This document shows, piece after piece, positions 23,989 to 33,074 of a stretch of 64,000 nucleotides of DNA. The number at the start of each line of letters is the position of its first letter. Position 1 is the first letter of the stretch. Under the pieces are notes generated by a model, which was given only the letters and a program-made list of their open reading frames with translations, was not told where the DNA came from and did not search any database. Origin of the DNA: Streptomyces sp. NBC_00078 (GTDB taxonomy: Bacteria; Actinomycetota; Actinomycetes; Streptomycetales; Streptomycetaceae). A program made the position numbers and the translations under genes. Location of the stretch: contig NZ_JAPELX010000001.1 of NCBI RefSeq assembly GCF_026343335.1, forward strand, positions 5,456,001 through 5,520,000. The letters run 5' to 3'.

Positions 23989-26489
23989 CTGTGACCACCA
24001 ACGCTCCCTCGGGAGGGGGAGAGGCGGCGGTCCCGCCGGAAGATCTCGTCTCGCTGACGATCGACGGCGCCGAGATCAGCGTGCCCAAGGGCACCCTGGT
24101 CATCCGGGCCGCCGAGCAACTCGGCATCGAGATCCCCCGGTTCTGCGACCACCCTCTCCTCGACCCGGCCGGCGCCTGCCGCCAGTGCATCGTCGAGGTC
24201 GAGGGCCAGCGCAAGCCGATGGCGTCCTGCACCATCACGTGCACGGACGGCATGGTGGTGAAGACCCACCTCACCTCGCCGGTCGCCGAGAAGGCACAGC
24301 ACGGTGTGATGGAGCTGCTCCTCATCAACCACCCGCTGGACTGCCCGGTCTGCGACAAGGGCGGCGAGTGCCCCCTGCAGAACCAGGCCATGTCCCACGG
24401 TCGGGCCGAGTCGCGGTTCGAGGGCAGGAAGCGGACCTACGAGAAGCCCGTCCCGATCTCCACTCAGGTGCTGCTCGACCGTGAGCGATGCGTGCTGTGC
24501 GCGCGCTGCACCCGCTTCTCCAACCAGATCGCGGGCGACCCGATGATCGAGCTGCTGGAGCGGGGCGCGCTGCAGCAGGTCGGCACCGGAGAGGGTGACC
24601 CCTTCGAGTCGTACTTCTCCGGCAACACCATCCAGATCTGCCCGGTCGGCGCGCTGACCTCGGCGGCGTATCGCTTCCGCTCCCGCCCCTTCGACCTGGT
24701 GTCGTCCCCGAGCGTGTGCGAGCACTGCTCCGGCGGCTGCGCCACCCGCACCGACCACCGGCGCGGCAAGGTCATGCGACGGCTCGCGGCCAACGACCCC
24801 GAGGTCAACGAGGAGTGGATCTGCGACAAGGGACGCTTCGCGTTCCGGTACGCGCAGCAGCGCGACCGGCTCGAGACGCCTCTTGTGCGCAACGCCGAGG
24901 GCGACCTCGAACCGGCCTCCTGGCCGGAGGCGCTGCAGATCGCCGCTCAGGGGCTGCTCGCCTCGCGCGGCAGGACAGGTCTGCTGACCGGCGGCCGCCT
25001 CACCATCGAGGACGCGTACGCGTACAGCAAGTTCGCGCGCGTGGCGCTCGACACGAACGACATTGACTTCCGCGCGCGCGTGCACAGCAGCGAGGAGTCC
25101 GACTTCCTCGCCGCCAAGGTCGCCGGTCGCGGTCGTGATCTCGACGGTACGGGCGTCACGTACACCGCCCTGGAGAAGGCGCCCGCCGTTCTGCTGGTCG
25201 GGTTCGAGGCCGAGGAGGAGGCGCCCGGCGTCTTCCTGCGGCTGCGCAAGGCCTGGCGTGGGCACGGGCAGAAGGTGTTCTCGCTGGCCACGCACACCAC
25301 GCGCGGCCTGGAGAAGGCCGGAGGCACGCTGCTGCCGGCCGCCCCGGGCACCGAGACCGAGTGGCTGGACGCACTCGCGAGCGGAGTCGGCCTGGAGGAT
25401 CCCGGCGCGAAGGCCGCCGAGGCGCTGCGCGCCGAGGGCGCGGTGATCGTCGTCGGCGAGCGACTGGCCGCGGTGGAGGGCGGGCTGACTGCCGCCGTAC
25501 GGGCAGCGGCCGCCACCGGCGCCCAGCTGGTGTGGATCCCGCGGCGGGCCGGTGAGCGCGGCGCCCTCGAGGTGGGCGCGCTGCCCTCGCTGCTGCCGGG
25601 CGGCCGTCCGGCCACCGATCCACGCGCGCGTGAAGAGGTCGCCGCGGTCTGGGGCGTGGCCGAACTCCCGCACCGCTACGGCCGCGACACGGGCCAGATC
25701 GTCGAGGCCGCCGCGTCCGGCGAGCTGCAGGCCCTGGTGGTCGCGGGCGTGGAGGTCGCCGACCTGCCCGACCCGGCACGCGCGCGTGAAGCACTTCACG
25801 AGGCCGGTTTCGTGGTGTCACTGGAGCTGCGGCCCAGCGAGGTCAGCGAGCGCGCGGACGTCGTGCTCCCCGTCGCCGCGGTCGCCGAGAAGGCCGGCAC
25901 ATTCCTCAACTGGGAGGGCCGGGTGCGGTTCTTCGAGGCCGCGCTCAAGCCGGACCAGATGGCCCGCCGGCTCGCGCCCACCGACGCGCGCGTGCTGCAG
26001 ATGCTGGCCGACGCCATGGACGTACACCTGGGTCTGCCGGACCTGCGCACCGTGCGTGCGGAGCTGGACCGGCTGGGCGCCTGGGACGGTCCGCGGGCCA
26101 CCGAACCGCTGGAGACCGCGACCCAGTTGCCGCGGCCCGCCGCCGGGGAGGCCGTACTCGCCGGACACCGGCTGCTGCTCGACCGGGGCGTCCTCCAGGA
26201 GGGCGACGAGGCGCTCGCCGGAACCCGGCACGCGGCCCACGCGCGCGTGTCAGCCGCGACGGCCGCCGAAGCCGGCGTCAAGGACGGCGACGCCCTCGCC
26301 GTGACCGGACCCGCCGGAGTCGTCGAACTCCCGCTGCAGATCACGGAGATGCCGGACCGGGTGGTCTGGCTTCCGCTGAACTCCGCAGGCGGCGGCGTCG
26401 CCTCCGACACCGGGGCGCTGCCCGGCGCTCTCGTCCGTATCGGCCCGGCGACGCTCGTCGGCGAGGCCCCGAAGGAGGTGGAGGCATGA
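23985..26489 (+). CDS. nuoG: NADH-quinone oxidoreductase subunit G
   Basis: 834 residues. N-terminal [2Fe-2S] ferredoxin domain (CDHPLLDPAGACRQC), the His-Cys3 cluster segment (HPLDCPVCDKGGECPLQN), a [4Fe-4S] segment (CVLCARCTRFSNQIAG ... ICPVGALTS), then a molybdopterin-oxidoreductase-like domain whose CEHCSGGC entry motif keeps Cys that can hold the extra N7-type cluster. The C-terminal domain from about residue 300 is structural. The chain relays electrons from FMN towards NuoI. Overlaps nuoH by four bases. Confidence 0.96.
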   Translation: MTVTTNAPSGGGEAAVPPEDLVSLTIDGAEISVPKGTLVIRAAEQLGIEIPRFCDHPLLDPAGACRQCIVEVEGQRKPMASCTITCTDGMVVKTHLTSPVAEKAQHGVMELLLINHPLDCPVCDKGGECPLQNQAMSHGRAESRFEGRKRTYEKPVPISTQVLLDRERCVLCARCTRFSNQIAGDPMIELLERGALQQVGTGEGDPFESYFSGNTIQICPVGALTSAAYRFRSRPFDLVSSPSVCEHCSGGCATRTDHRRGKVMRRLAANDPEVNEEWICDKGRFAFRYAQQRDRLETPLVRNAEGDLEPASWPEALQIAAQGLLASRGRTGLLTGGRLTIEDAYAYSKFARVALDTNDIDFRARVHSSEESDFLAAKVAGRGRDLDGTGVTYTALEKAPAVLLVGFEAEEEAPGVFLRLRKAWRGHGQKVFSLATHTTRGLEKAGGTLLPAAPGTETEWLDALASGVGLEDPGAKAAEALRAEGAVIVVGERLAAVEGGLTAAVRAAAATGAQLVWIPRRAGERGALEVGALPSLLPGGRPATDPRAREEVAAVWGVAELPHRYGRDTGQIVEAAASGELQALVVAGVEVADLPDPARAREALHEAGFVVSLELRPSEVSERADVVLPVAAVAEKAGTFLNWEGRVRFFEAALKPDQMARRLAPTDARVLQMLADAMDVHLGLPDLRTVRAELDRLGAWDGPRATEPLETATQLPRPAAGEAVLAGHRLLLDRGVLQEGDEALAGTRHAAHARVSAATAAEAGVKDGDALAVTGPAGVVELPLQITEMPDRVVWLPLNSAGGGVASDTGALPGALVRIGPATLVGEAPKEVEA

Positions 26490-27853
26490 GCCCGTACCTC
26501 GCCGCTGAAGACCTCTCCATGTTCGGCCACGACCCCTGGTGGCTGGTCGTCGTCAAGGCGGTCTTCTGCTTCGCGTTCCTGATGGTGACCGTGCTGTTCT
26601 CCATCGTCTGGGAGCGCAAGGTCGTCGCCTGGATGCAGCTGCGCATCGGCCCCAACCGGCACGGCCCCTGGGGCATGCTCCAGTCGCTCGCCGACGGCGT
26701 CAAGCTGATGCTCAAGGAAGACGTCATCGTCAAACGCGCGGACAAGGTCGTCTACGTCCTCGCACCGATCGTCGCGGCCATCCCGGCCTTCATGGCGATC
26801 GCGGTGATCCCCTTCGGCCCGGCCGACAACGAGATCTCGGTCTTCGGCCACCGCACGACGATGCAGCTGACGGACCTGCCGATCGCGATGCTGTTCATCC
26901 TCGCGGTCGCCTCGGTCGGCATCTACGGCATCGTGCTGGCGGGTTGGAGTTCTGGATCCACCTATCCGCTCCTCGGCGGCCTGCGCTCCTGCGCGCAGAT
27001 GATCTCGTACGAGATCGCCATGGGTGCCGCCTTCGCCTCCGTGTTCCTCTACTCGGGGTCGATGTCGACGTCGACGATCGTCGAGCAGCAGCACGACCGC
27101 TGGTACATCGTGCTGCTGCCGGTCTCCTTCATCATCTACATCGTCACGATGGTCGGCGAGACCAACCGCGCCCCCTTCGACATGCCGGAGTCCGAGGGCG
27201 ACCTGGTCGGCGGCTTCAACACCGAGTACTCCTCGATCAAGTTCGCGCTGTTCATGCTCGCCGAGTACGTGAACATGGTGACGGTCTCGGCCGTGTCGAC
27301 CACGCTCTTCCTCGGCGGCTGGCGCGCCCCCTGGCCGATCAGCACCTTCTGGGAGGGCGCGAACCACGGCTGGTGGCCGCTGCTCTGGTTCGTGATCAAG
27401 GTCCAGCTGCTGCTGTTCTTCTTCATCTGGCTGCGCGGCACCCTCCCGAGGGTCCGCTACGACCAGTTGATGAAGCTCGGCTGGAAGGTCCTCATCCCGG
27501 TCTCCGTGGTCTGGCTGATGCTGGTCGCCACGGTGCGGGCGATGAAGAACGAGAACTACGACTTCGCCGACATCGCCCTCTACATCGGCGCCGGCGTCCT
27601 CGCCCTGCTGCTGCTGTCCTTCGTCGCCGACATGTTCCGCGAGAAGGCGAAGGAGGCCGGAGCGCCCGCTGCCGCGGAAGACGCCGGATTCGACCCGATG
27701 GCAGGCGGATTCCCCGTGCCGCCGCTGCCGGGGCAGGAGCTGCCGGCGGTGCCCAGGCGCCGTCCGCAACGCGAGCGGGAGCTCATTGTCAGTGGCGGGT
27801 CGGATACTGCCAGTGGCGGATCTTCGGAGGGAAAGGAGGCGTCCGATGGCTGA
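26486..27853 (+). CDS. nuoH: NADH-quinone oxidoreductase subunit H
   Basis: 455 residues, about eight transmembrane helices. Signatures: IVWERKVVAWMQLRIGPNRHGPWG near the start and VGETNRAPFDMPESEGDLVGGFNTEY in the middle, lining the quinone chamber and first proton path. The C-terminal 80 or so residues (PVPPLPGQELPAVPRRRPQRER and a Gly/Ser tail) extend past the usual end. Overlaps nuoI by eight bases. Confidence 0.96.
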   Translation: MSPYLAAEDLSMFGHDPWWLVVVKAVFCFAFLMVTVLFSIVWERKVVAWMQLRIGPNRHGPWGMLQSLADGVKLMLKEDVIVKRADKVVYVLAPIVAAIPAFMAIAVIPFGPADNEISVFGHRTTMQLTDLPIAMLFILAVASVGIYGIVLAGWSSGSTYPLLGGLRSCAQMISYEIAMGAAFASVFLYSGSMSTSTIVEQQHDRWYIVLLPVSFIIYIVTMVGETNRAPFDMPESEGDLVGGFNTEYSSIKFALFMLAEYVNMVTVSAVSTTLFLGGWRAPWPISTFWEGANHGWWPLLWFVIKVQLLLFFFIWLRGTLPRVRYDQLMKLGWKVLIPVSVVWLMLVATVRAMKNENYDFADIALYIGAGVLALLLLSFVADMFREKAKEAGAPAAAEDAGFDPMAGGFPVPPLPGQELPAVPRRRPQRERELIVSGGSDTASGGSSEGKEASDG

Positions 27854-28457
27854 GGAGCCCAAGGAGACCGAGCAGTTGAAGCCTGGTTTCATGAACCCCG
27901 TCGCAGGCTTCGGCGTGACCTTCAAGGCCATGTTCAAGAAGCGGCTGACCGAGCAGTACCCGGAGCAGCAGAAGACCACCGCCCCCCGATTCCATGGACG
28001 GCACCAGCTCAACCGCCATCCGGACGGCCTGGAGAAGTGCGTCGGCTGCGAGCTGTGCGCCTGGGCCTGCCCCGCCGACGCCATCTATGTCGAGGGCGCC
28101 GACAACACGGAGGAGGAGCGCTACTCCCCGGGCGAGCGCTACGGGCGCGTCTACCAGATCAACTACGCCCGCTGCATCCTGTGCGGCCTGTGCATCGAGG
28201 CGTGCCCCACGCGCGCGCTCACGATGACCAACGAGTTCGAGCTCGCCGACAGCAGCCGCGCCAACCTCATCTACACCAAGGAACAGCTGCTCGCCGGCCT
28301 CGAAGAGGGCATGGTCGACAGCCCGCACGCCATCTACCCCGGAATGGACGAGCAGGACTACTACCGAGGGCTCGTCACCGAGGCCGCGCCCGGCACCGAG
28401 CCCCAAGTCGCCGTGTCCAAGGACGAGCACCCCAAGGAAGAGGGGGTCGAGGCATGA
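27846..28457 (+). CDS. nuoI: NADH-quinone oxidoreductase subunit I
   Basis: 203 residues from an ATG at 27846. Two [4Fe-4S] clusters (N6a, N6b): CVGCELCAWACP and CILCGLCIEACP, each followed by a distal Pro. Links NuoG to NuoB. The N-terminal amphipathic segment (FGVTFKAMFKKRLTEQYPE) docks to the membrane arm. C-terminal acidic tail. Overlaps nuoJ by four bases. Confidence 0.96.
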   Translation: MAEEPKETEQLKPGFMNPVAGFGVTFKAMFKKRLTEQYPEQQKTTAPRFHGRHQLNRHPDGLEKCVGCELCAWACPADAIYVEGADNTEEERYSPGERYGRVYQINYARCILCGLCIEACPTRALTMTNEFELADSSRANLIYTKEQLLAGLEEGMVDSPHAIYPGMDEQDYYRGLVTEAAPGTEPQVAVSKDEHPKEEGVEA

Positions 28458-29290
28458 GTGACCTCGCCGCCTACTCCACCTCCACCGGAGAGGCCTTCCA
28501 GTTCTGGGTCCTCGGTACCGTCGCCGTGCTCGGCGCGCTGGCCACCGTGTTCATGAAGAAGGCCGTGCACAGTGCTCTGTCGCTCGCCGCCACCATGATC
28601 ATCCTGGCGGTGTTCTACCTCGCCAACGGCGCCTACTTCCTGGGCATCGTGCAGGTCGTCGTCTACACCGGCGCAATCATGATGTTGTTCCTGTTCGTGG
28701 TGATGCTCGTCGGCGTGACGGCTGCGGACTCCCTGAAGGAGACCATCAAGGGTCAGCGCTGGCTGGCCCTTCTCTGCGGGCTCGGCTTCGGCATCCTGCT
28801 GTTCGCCGGGATCGGCAACGCGTCCCTCACGGAGTTCAACGGACTCGGTGAGGCGAACGCGAACGGCAATGTGGAGGGCCTCGCGACCCTCATCTTCACC
28901 AAGTACGTGTTCGCCTTCGAAATCACCGGCGCCCTGCTGATCACCGCCGCCGTCGGCGCCATGGTGCTCACCCACCGCGAGCGCACCGAGCGTGCCAAGA
29001 CGCAGCGCGAGCTGTCCGAAGAGCGCGTCCGCGAGGGCAAGCACCTCCCGCCGCTGCCGGCGCCCGGCGTGTACGCCCGGCACAACGCGGTGGACATCGC
29101 GGGTCTGCTGCCCGACGGCACCCCGTCCGAGCTCACCGTCAGCAAGACACTGCGCGAACGCGGCCAGATCCGTGACGTGTCGTCGGAGGCGCTCAACGAC
29201 CTCAAGGCGCTGGAGCAGCGCGCGGAGGAACGCCTGGAGCGCACCGAGGTCGAGCGGGCCACCTTCAAGCGGGAGGAGGCGTCGAAGTGA
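28454..29290 (+). CDS. nuoJ: NADH-quinone oxidoreductase subunit J
   Basis: 278 residues. Five transmembrane helices in the first 170 residues, including the conserved NGAYFLGIVQVVVYTGAIMMLFLFVVML helix (pi-bulge helix in known structures). A charged cytoplasmic tail of about 100 residues follows (LERTEVERATFKREE). Overlaps nuoK by four bases. Confidence 0.95.
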   Translation: MSDLAAYSTSTGEAFQFWVLGTVAVLGALATVFMKKAVHSALSLAATMIILAVFYLANGAYFLGIVQVVVYTGAIMMLFLFVVMLVGVTAADSLKETIKGQRWLALLCGLGFGILLFAGIGNASLTEFNGLGEANANGNVEGLATLIFTKYVFAFEITGALLITAAVGAMVLTHRERTERAKTQRELSEERVREGKHLPPLPAPGVYARHNAVDIAGLLPDGTPSELTVSKTLRERGQIRDVSSEALNDLKALEQRAEERLERTEVERATFKREEASK

Positions 29291-29586
29291 ACCCGGTCAA
29301 CTACCTGTATCTCTCGGCCCTGTTGTTCACGATCGGTGCCACCGGCGTGCTGATCAGGCGCAACGCGATCGTGGTGTTCATGTGCATCGAGCTGATGCTG
29401 AACGCCTGCAACCTCGCGTTCGTCACCTTCTCCCGGATGCACGGCAATCTCGACGGCCAGATCATCGCCTTCTTCACGATGGTCGTCGCCGCCGCCGAGG
29501 TCGTGGTCGGGCTGGCGATCATCGTTTCCCTGTTCCGTTCCCGCCACTCGGCCTCGGTCGACGACGCCAGCCTGATGAAGCTCTGA
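29287..29586 (+). CDS. nuoK: NADH-quinone oxidoreductase subunit K
   Basis: 99 residues from a GTG. Three transmembrane helices; conserved Glu in FMCIELMLNACNLAFV and in VAAAEVVVGLAIIV, both part of the proton channel. Normal family length. Confidence 0.96.
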   Translation: MNPVNYLYLSALLFTIGATGVLIRRNAIVVFMCIELMLNACNLAFVTFSRMHGNLDGQIIAFFTMVVAAAEVVVGLAIIVSLFRSRHSASVDDASLMKL

Positions 29587-29601
29587 GGGGTCGGAAGAAT
29601 C

Positions 29602-31497
29602 GTGGAGAACCTGATTGCGCTGCTGGTGGCGGCGCCACTGCTCGGAGCGGCCGTACTGCTGTGCGGCGGCCGGCGGCTCGATGCCGTCGGCCACTGGATC
29701 GGCACGGTCCTCGCGGCCGCCTCCTTCGTCATCGGTGTCGTCCTCTTCGCCGACCTGCTCGGCAGGAACGCCGAGCACCGGACCCTGATCCAGCACCTGT
29801 GGACGTGGATCCCGGTCGAGAGCTTCCAGGCGGACGTCACCTTCCGTCTCGACCAGCTGTCGATGACGTTCGTGCTGCTGATCACCGGCGTCGGCTCGCT
29901 GATCCATCTGTACTCGGTCGGGTACATGGAGCACGACGAGCGCCGCCGCCGCTTCTTCGGCTATCTGAACCTGTTCCTCGCGGCGATGCTGCTGCTGGTC
30001 CTCGCCGACAACTACCTGCTGCTGTACGTCGGCTGGGAGGGCGTCGGTCTGGCGTCCTACCTGCTGATCGGCTTCTGGCAGCACAAGCCCAGCGCGGCAA
30101 CCGCGGCCAAGAAGGCCTTCCTGGTCAACCGCGTCGGCGACATGGGCCTGTCCATCGCCATCATGCTGATGTTCTCGACGTTCGGGACCTTCGCCTTCGG
30201 GCCGGTGTTCGACAGTGTCGGCGACACCTCCGAGGGCAAGCTCACCGCGATCGGCCTGATGCTCCTGCTCGCCGCCTGCGGCAAGTCCGCCCAGGTGCCG
30301 CTGCAGTCCTGGCTCGGGGACGCGATGGAGGGCCCGACCCCCGTCTCGGCCCTCATCCACGCCGCGACGATGGTGACCGCGGGCGTGTACCTGATCGTCC
30401 GCTCCGCAGCGATCTTCAACGCGGCGCCCGACGCGCAGCTGGCGGTCACCGTGGTCGGTGCCGTCACGCTCCTGTTCGGTGCGATCGTCGGTTGCGCCAA
30501 GGACGACATCAAGAAGGCGCTGGCCGGCTCGACCATGTCGCAGATCGGCTACATGGTGCTGGCCGCGGGCCTGGGCCCCATCGGCTACGTCTTCGCGATC
30601 ATGCACCTCGTGACGCACGGCTTCTTCAAGGCCGGGCTCTTCCTCGGAGCCGGTTCGGTCATGCACGGCATGAACGACGAGGTGGACATGAGGAAGTACG
30701 GCGGCCTCAGGAAGTACATGCCGGTCACCTTCGTCACCTTCGGCCTCGGCTACCTGGCCATCATCGGCTTCCCGGGACTGTCCGGCTTCTTCTCCAAGGA
30801 CAAGATCATCGAGGCGGCGTTCGCCAAGGGCGGCACCGAGGGCTGGATCCTCGGCGGCTGCGCACTGCTGGGCGCGGCGATCACGGCGTACTACATGACG
30901 CGCGTGATGCTGATGACGTTCTTCGGGGAGAAGCGCTGGCAGCCCGATGAGAACGGCAACGAGCCGCACCCGCACGAGTCGCCCAAGACCATGACGATCC
31001 CCATGATCGTGCTGTCCTTCGGGTCCGTCGCGGCCGGCTTCCTGTTCAACCTGCAGAGCAGTTTCCTGCACTGGCTCGAGCCGATCACCGGCCACAAGGA
31101 GGGCGACTCACCCGTCAGCGCCCTCACGGTCACGCTCGCCACCATGGCCGTCCTGGTCGTCGGTGTCGCCATCGCGTACGCCCAGTACGGCCGACGCCCG
31201 GTCCCGGTCGTCGCCCCGCGAGGGTCGCTGCTCACCCGAGCCGCCCGGCGCGATCTGCTGCAGGACGACTTCAACCACGTCGTCCTGGTCCGCGGCGGCG
31301 AGCACCTCACGCGCTCCCTGGTGTACGTCGACCACACCCTGGTCGACGGTGTCGTCAACGGCACGGCGGCCTCGGTCGGCGGCCTGTCCGGACGGCTGCG
31401 CCGACTGCAGAACGGTTTCGCGCGGTCGTACGCGGTCTCGATGTTCGGCGGTGCGGCGGTCCTCATCGCCGCGACCCTGCTGATGAGGGCGGTCTGA
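29602..31497 (+). CDS. nuoL: NADH-quinone oxidoreductase subunit L
   Basis: 631 residues, antiporter-like subunit at the distal end of the membrane arm. Motifs: YVGWEGVGLASYLLIGFW (conserved Glu), GKSAQVPLQSWLGDAMEGPTPVSALIHAATMVTAGVYL (Lys and His of the channel), LVTHGFFKAGLFLGAGSVMH. The C-terminal lateral helix region is present. Confidence 0.97.
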   Translation: MENLIALLVAAPLLGAAVLLCGGRRLDAVGHWIGTVLAAASFVIGVVLFADLLGRNAEHRTLIQHLWTWIPVESFQADVTFRLDQLSMTFVLLITGVGSLIHLYSVGYMEHDERRRRFFGYLNLFLAAMLLLVLADNYLLLYVGWEGVGLASYLLIGFWQHKPSAATAAKKAFLVNRVGDMGLSIAIMLMFSTFGTFAFGPVFDSVGDTSEGKLTAIGLMLLLAACGKSAQVPLQSWLGDAMEGPTPVSALIHAATMVTAGVYLIVRSAAIFNAAPDAQLAVTVVGAVTLLFGAIVGCAKDDIKKALAGSTMSQIGYMVLAAGLGPIGYVFAIMHLVTHGFFKAGLFLGAGSVMHGMNDEVDMRKYGGLRKYMPVTFVTFGLGYLAIIGFPGLSGFFSKDKIIEAAFAKGGTEGWILGGCALLGAAITAYYMTRVMLMTFFGEKRWQPDENGNEPHPHESPKTMTIPMIVLSFGSVAAGFLFNLQSSFLHWLEPITGHKEGDSPVSALTVTLATMAVLVVGVAIAYAQYGRRPVPVVAPRGSLLTRAARRDLLQDDFNHVVLVRGGEHLTRSLVYVDHTLVDGVVNGTAASVGGLSGRLRRLQNGFARSYAVSMFGGAAVLIAATLLMRAV

Positions 31498-31502
31498 TAC
31501 CG

Positions 31503-33074
31503 ATGTCCTTTCCTCTGCTGACAGCGACGGCGGTCCTCCCGGCCCTCGGGGCGGTCGCCACGGCAGCCATGCCGGCCGCGCAACGCACCGCGGCCAAATG
31601 GCTGGCGCTGCTCGTCTCGCTCGCCACGCTCGCCCTTGCGATCACGATCCTGGTCCGCTTCGACCCGGACGGCGGCCGCTACCAACTGACCGAATCACAC
31701 GCCTGGATCGCGGACTTCGGCGTCAGATACGAGCTGGGCGTGGACGGCATCGCGGTGGCGCTGATCGCGCTGACCGCCCTGCTGATGCCGTTCATCATCC
31801 TCGCGGGCTGGCACGACGCCGACCCGCTGGAGACCGGCAGCAGGCGGTGGCGGCCGACGCAGGGCTTCTTCGCCCTGATCCTGGCCGTCGAGGCGATGGT
31901 GATCATCTCCTTCGAGGCCACCGACGTCTTCCTCTTCTACATCTTCTTCGAAGCCATGCTCATCCCGATGTACTTCCTCATCGGTGGCTTCGGGGACCGT
32001 GCCCACCAGCACGGCGAAGAGGCGGCGTCGACGCAGCGGTCGTACGCGGCGGTGAAGTTCCTCCTCTACAACCTGGTCGGCGGCCTCATCATGCTGGCCG
32101 CGGTGATCGGCCTCTACGTGGTCGCGGGGAACTTCAGCCTCCAGGAGATCGCGCAGGCCCGCGCCAACGGCTCGCTGCACATGGCGACCAACACCGAGCG
32201 CTGGCTGTTCCTCGGTTTCTTCTTCGCCTTCGCGGTGAAGGCGCCGCTGTGGCCGCTGCACACCTGGCTGCCCAACGCCATGCAGGAGTCCACCGCCCCG
32301 GTCGCCGTCCTCATCACGGCGGTCGTCGACAAGGTCGGCACCTTCGCGATGCTCCGCTTCTGCCTCCAGCTGTTCCCGGAGGCGTCGAAGTGGGCAACGC
32401 CCGCCATCCTCGTCCTCGCTCTGATCAGCATCATCTACGGGGCGTTGCTCGCCGTCGGCCAGCGGGACATCAAGCGGCTGGTGGCGTACGCGTCGATCTC
32501 ACACTTCGGGTTCATCATCATGGGCATCTTCGCGATGACCAGCCAGGGCCAGTCCGGGGCCACGCTCTACATGGTCAACCACGGCATTTCGACTGCCGCG
32601 TTGATGCTGGTGGCGGGCTTCCTGATCTCCCGGCGCGGGTCGCGGCTCATCGCCGACTACGGCGGTGTGCAGAAGGTCGCACCGGTGCTCGCCGGCACGT
32701 TCCTGATCGGCAGCCTGGCCACTCTGTCGCTCCCCGGTCTCGCGCCGTTCGTGAGTGAATTCCTGGTCCTGGTCGGCACGTTCACGCGCTACCCGGCCAT
32801 TGGGATCATCGCGACATTCGGCATCGTGCTCGCCGCGCTCTACACCCTCGTCCTCTATCAGCGGACGATGACGGGCCCGGTGAAGGCGGAGGTCTCCGCG
32901 ATGCCCGACCTGCGCGCGCGTGAACTCGTGGTCGTGGCGCCCCTGATCGTTCTGCTGATCTTCCTGGGCGTGTACCCGAAGCCGGTCACGGACATCGTGA
33001 ACCCGGCAGTGAAGTCGACTTTGTCCGATGTGCACAAGAAAGATCCCAAGCCCGCAGTGGAGGCGGCCAAGTGA
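31503..33074 (+). CDS. nuoM: NADH-quinone oxidoreductase subunit M
   Basis: 523 residues, second antiporter-like subunit, about 14 helices. Motifs: FYIFFEAMLIPMYFLIG (channel Glu), FAVKAPLWPLHTWLPNAMQESTAPVAVLI (channel Lys), IKRLVAYASISHFGFIIMGI. Overlaps nuoN by four bases. Confidence 0.97.
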   Translation: MSFPLLTATAVLPALGAVATAAMPAAQRTAAKWLALLVSLATLALAITILVRFDPDGGRYQLTESHAWIADFGVRYELGVDGIAVALIALTALLMPFIILAGWHDADPLETGSRRWRPTQGFFALILAVEAMVIISFEATDVFLFYIFFEAMLIPMYFLIGGFGDRAHQHGEEAASTQRSYAAVKFLLYNLVGGLIMLAAVIGLYVVAGNFSLQEIAQARANGSLHMATNTERWLFLGFFFAFAVKAPLWPLHTWLPNAMQESTAPVAVLITAVVDKVGTFAMLRFCLQLFPEASKWATPAILVLALISIIYGALLAVGQRDIKRLVAYASISHFGFIIMGIFAMTSQGQSGATLYMVNHGISTAALMLVAGFLISRRGSRLIADYGGVQKVAPVLAGTFLIGSLATLSLPGLAPFVSEFLVLVGTFTRYPAIGIIATFGIVLAALYTLVLYQRTMTGPVKAEVSAMPDLRARELVVVAPLIVLLIFLGVYPKPVTDIVNPAVKSTLSDVHKKDPKPAVEAAK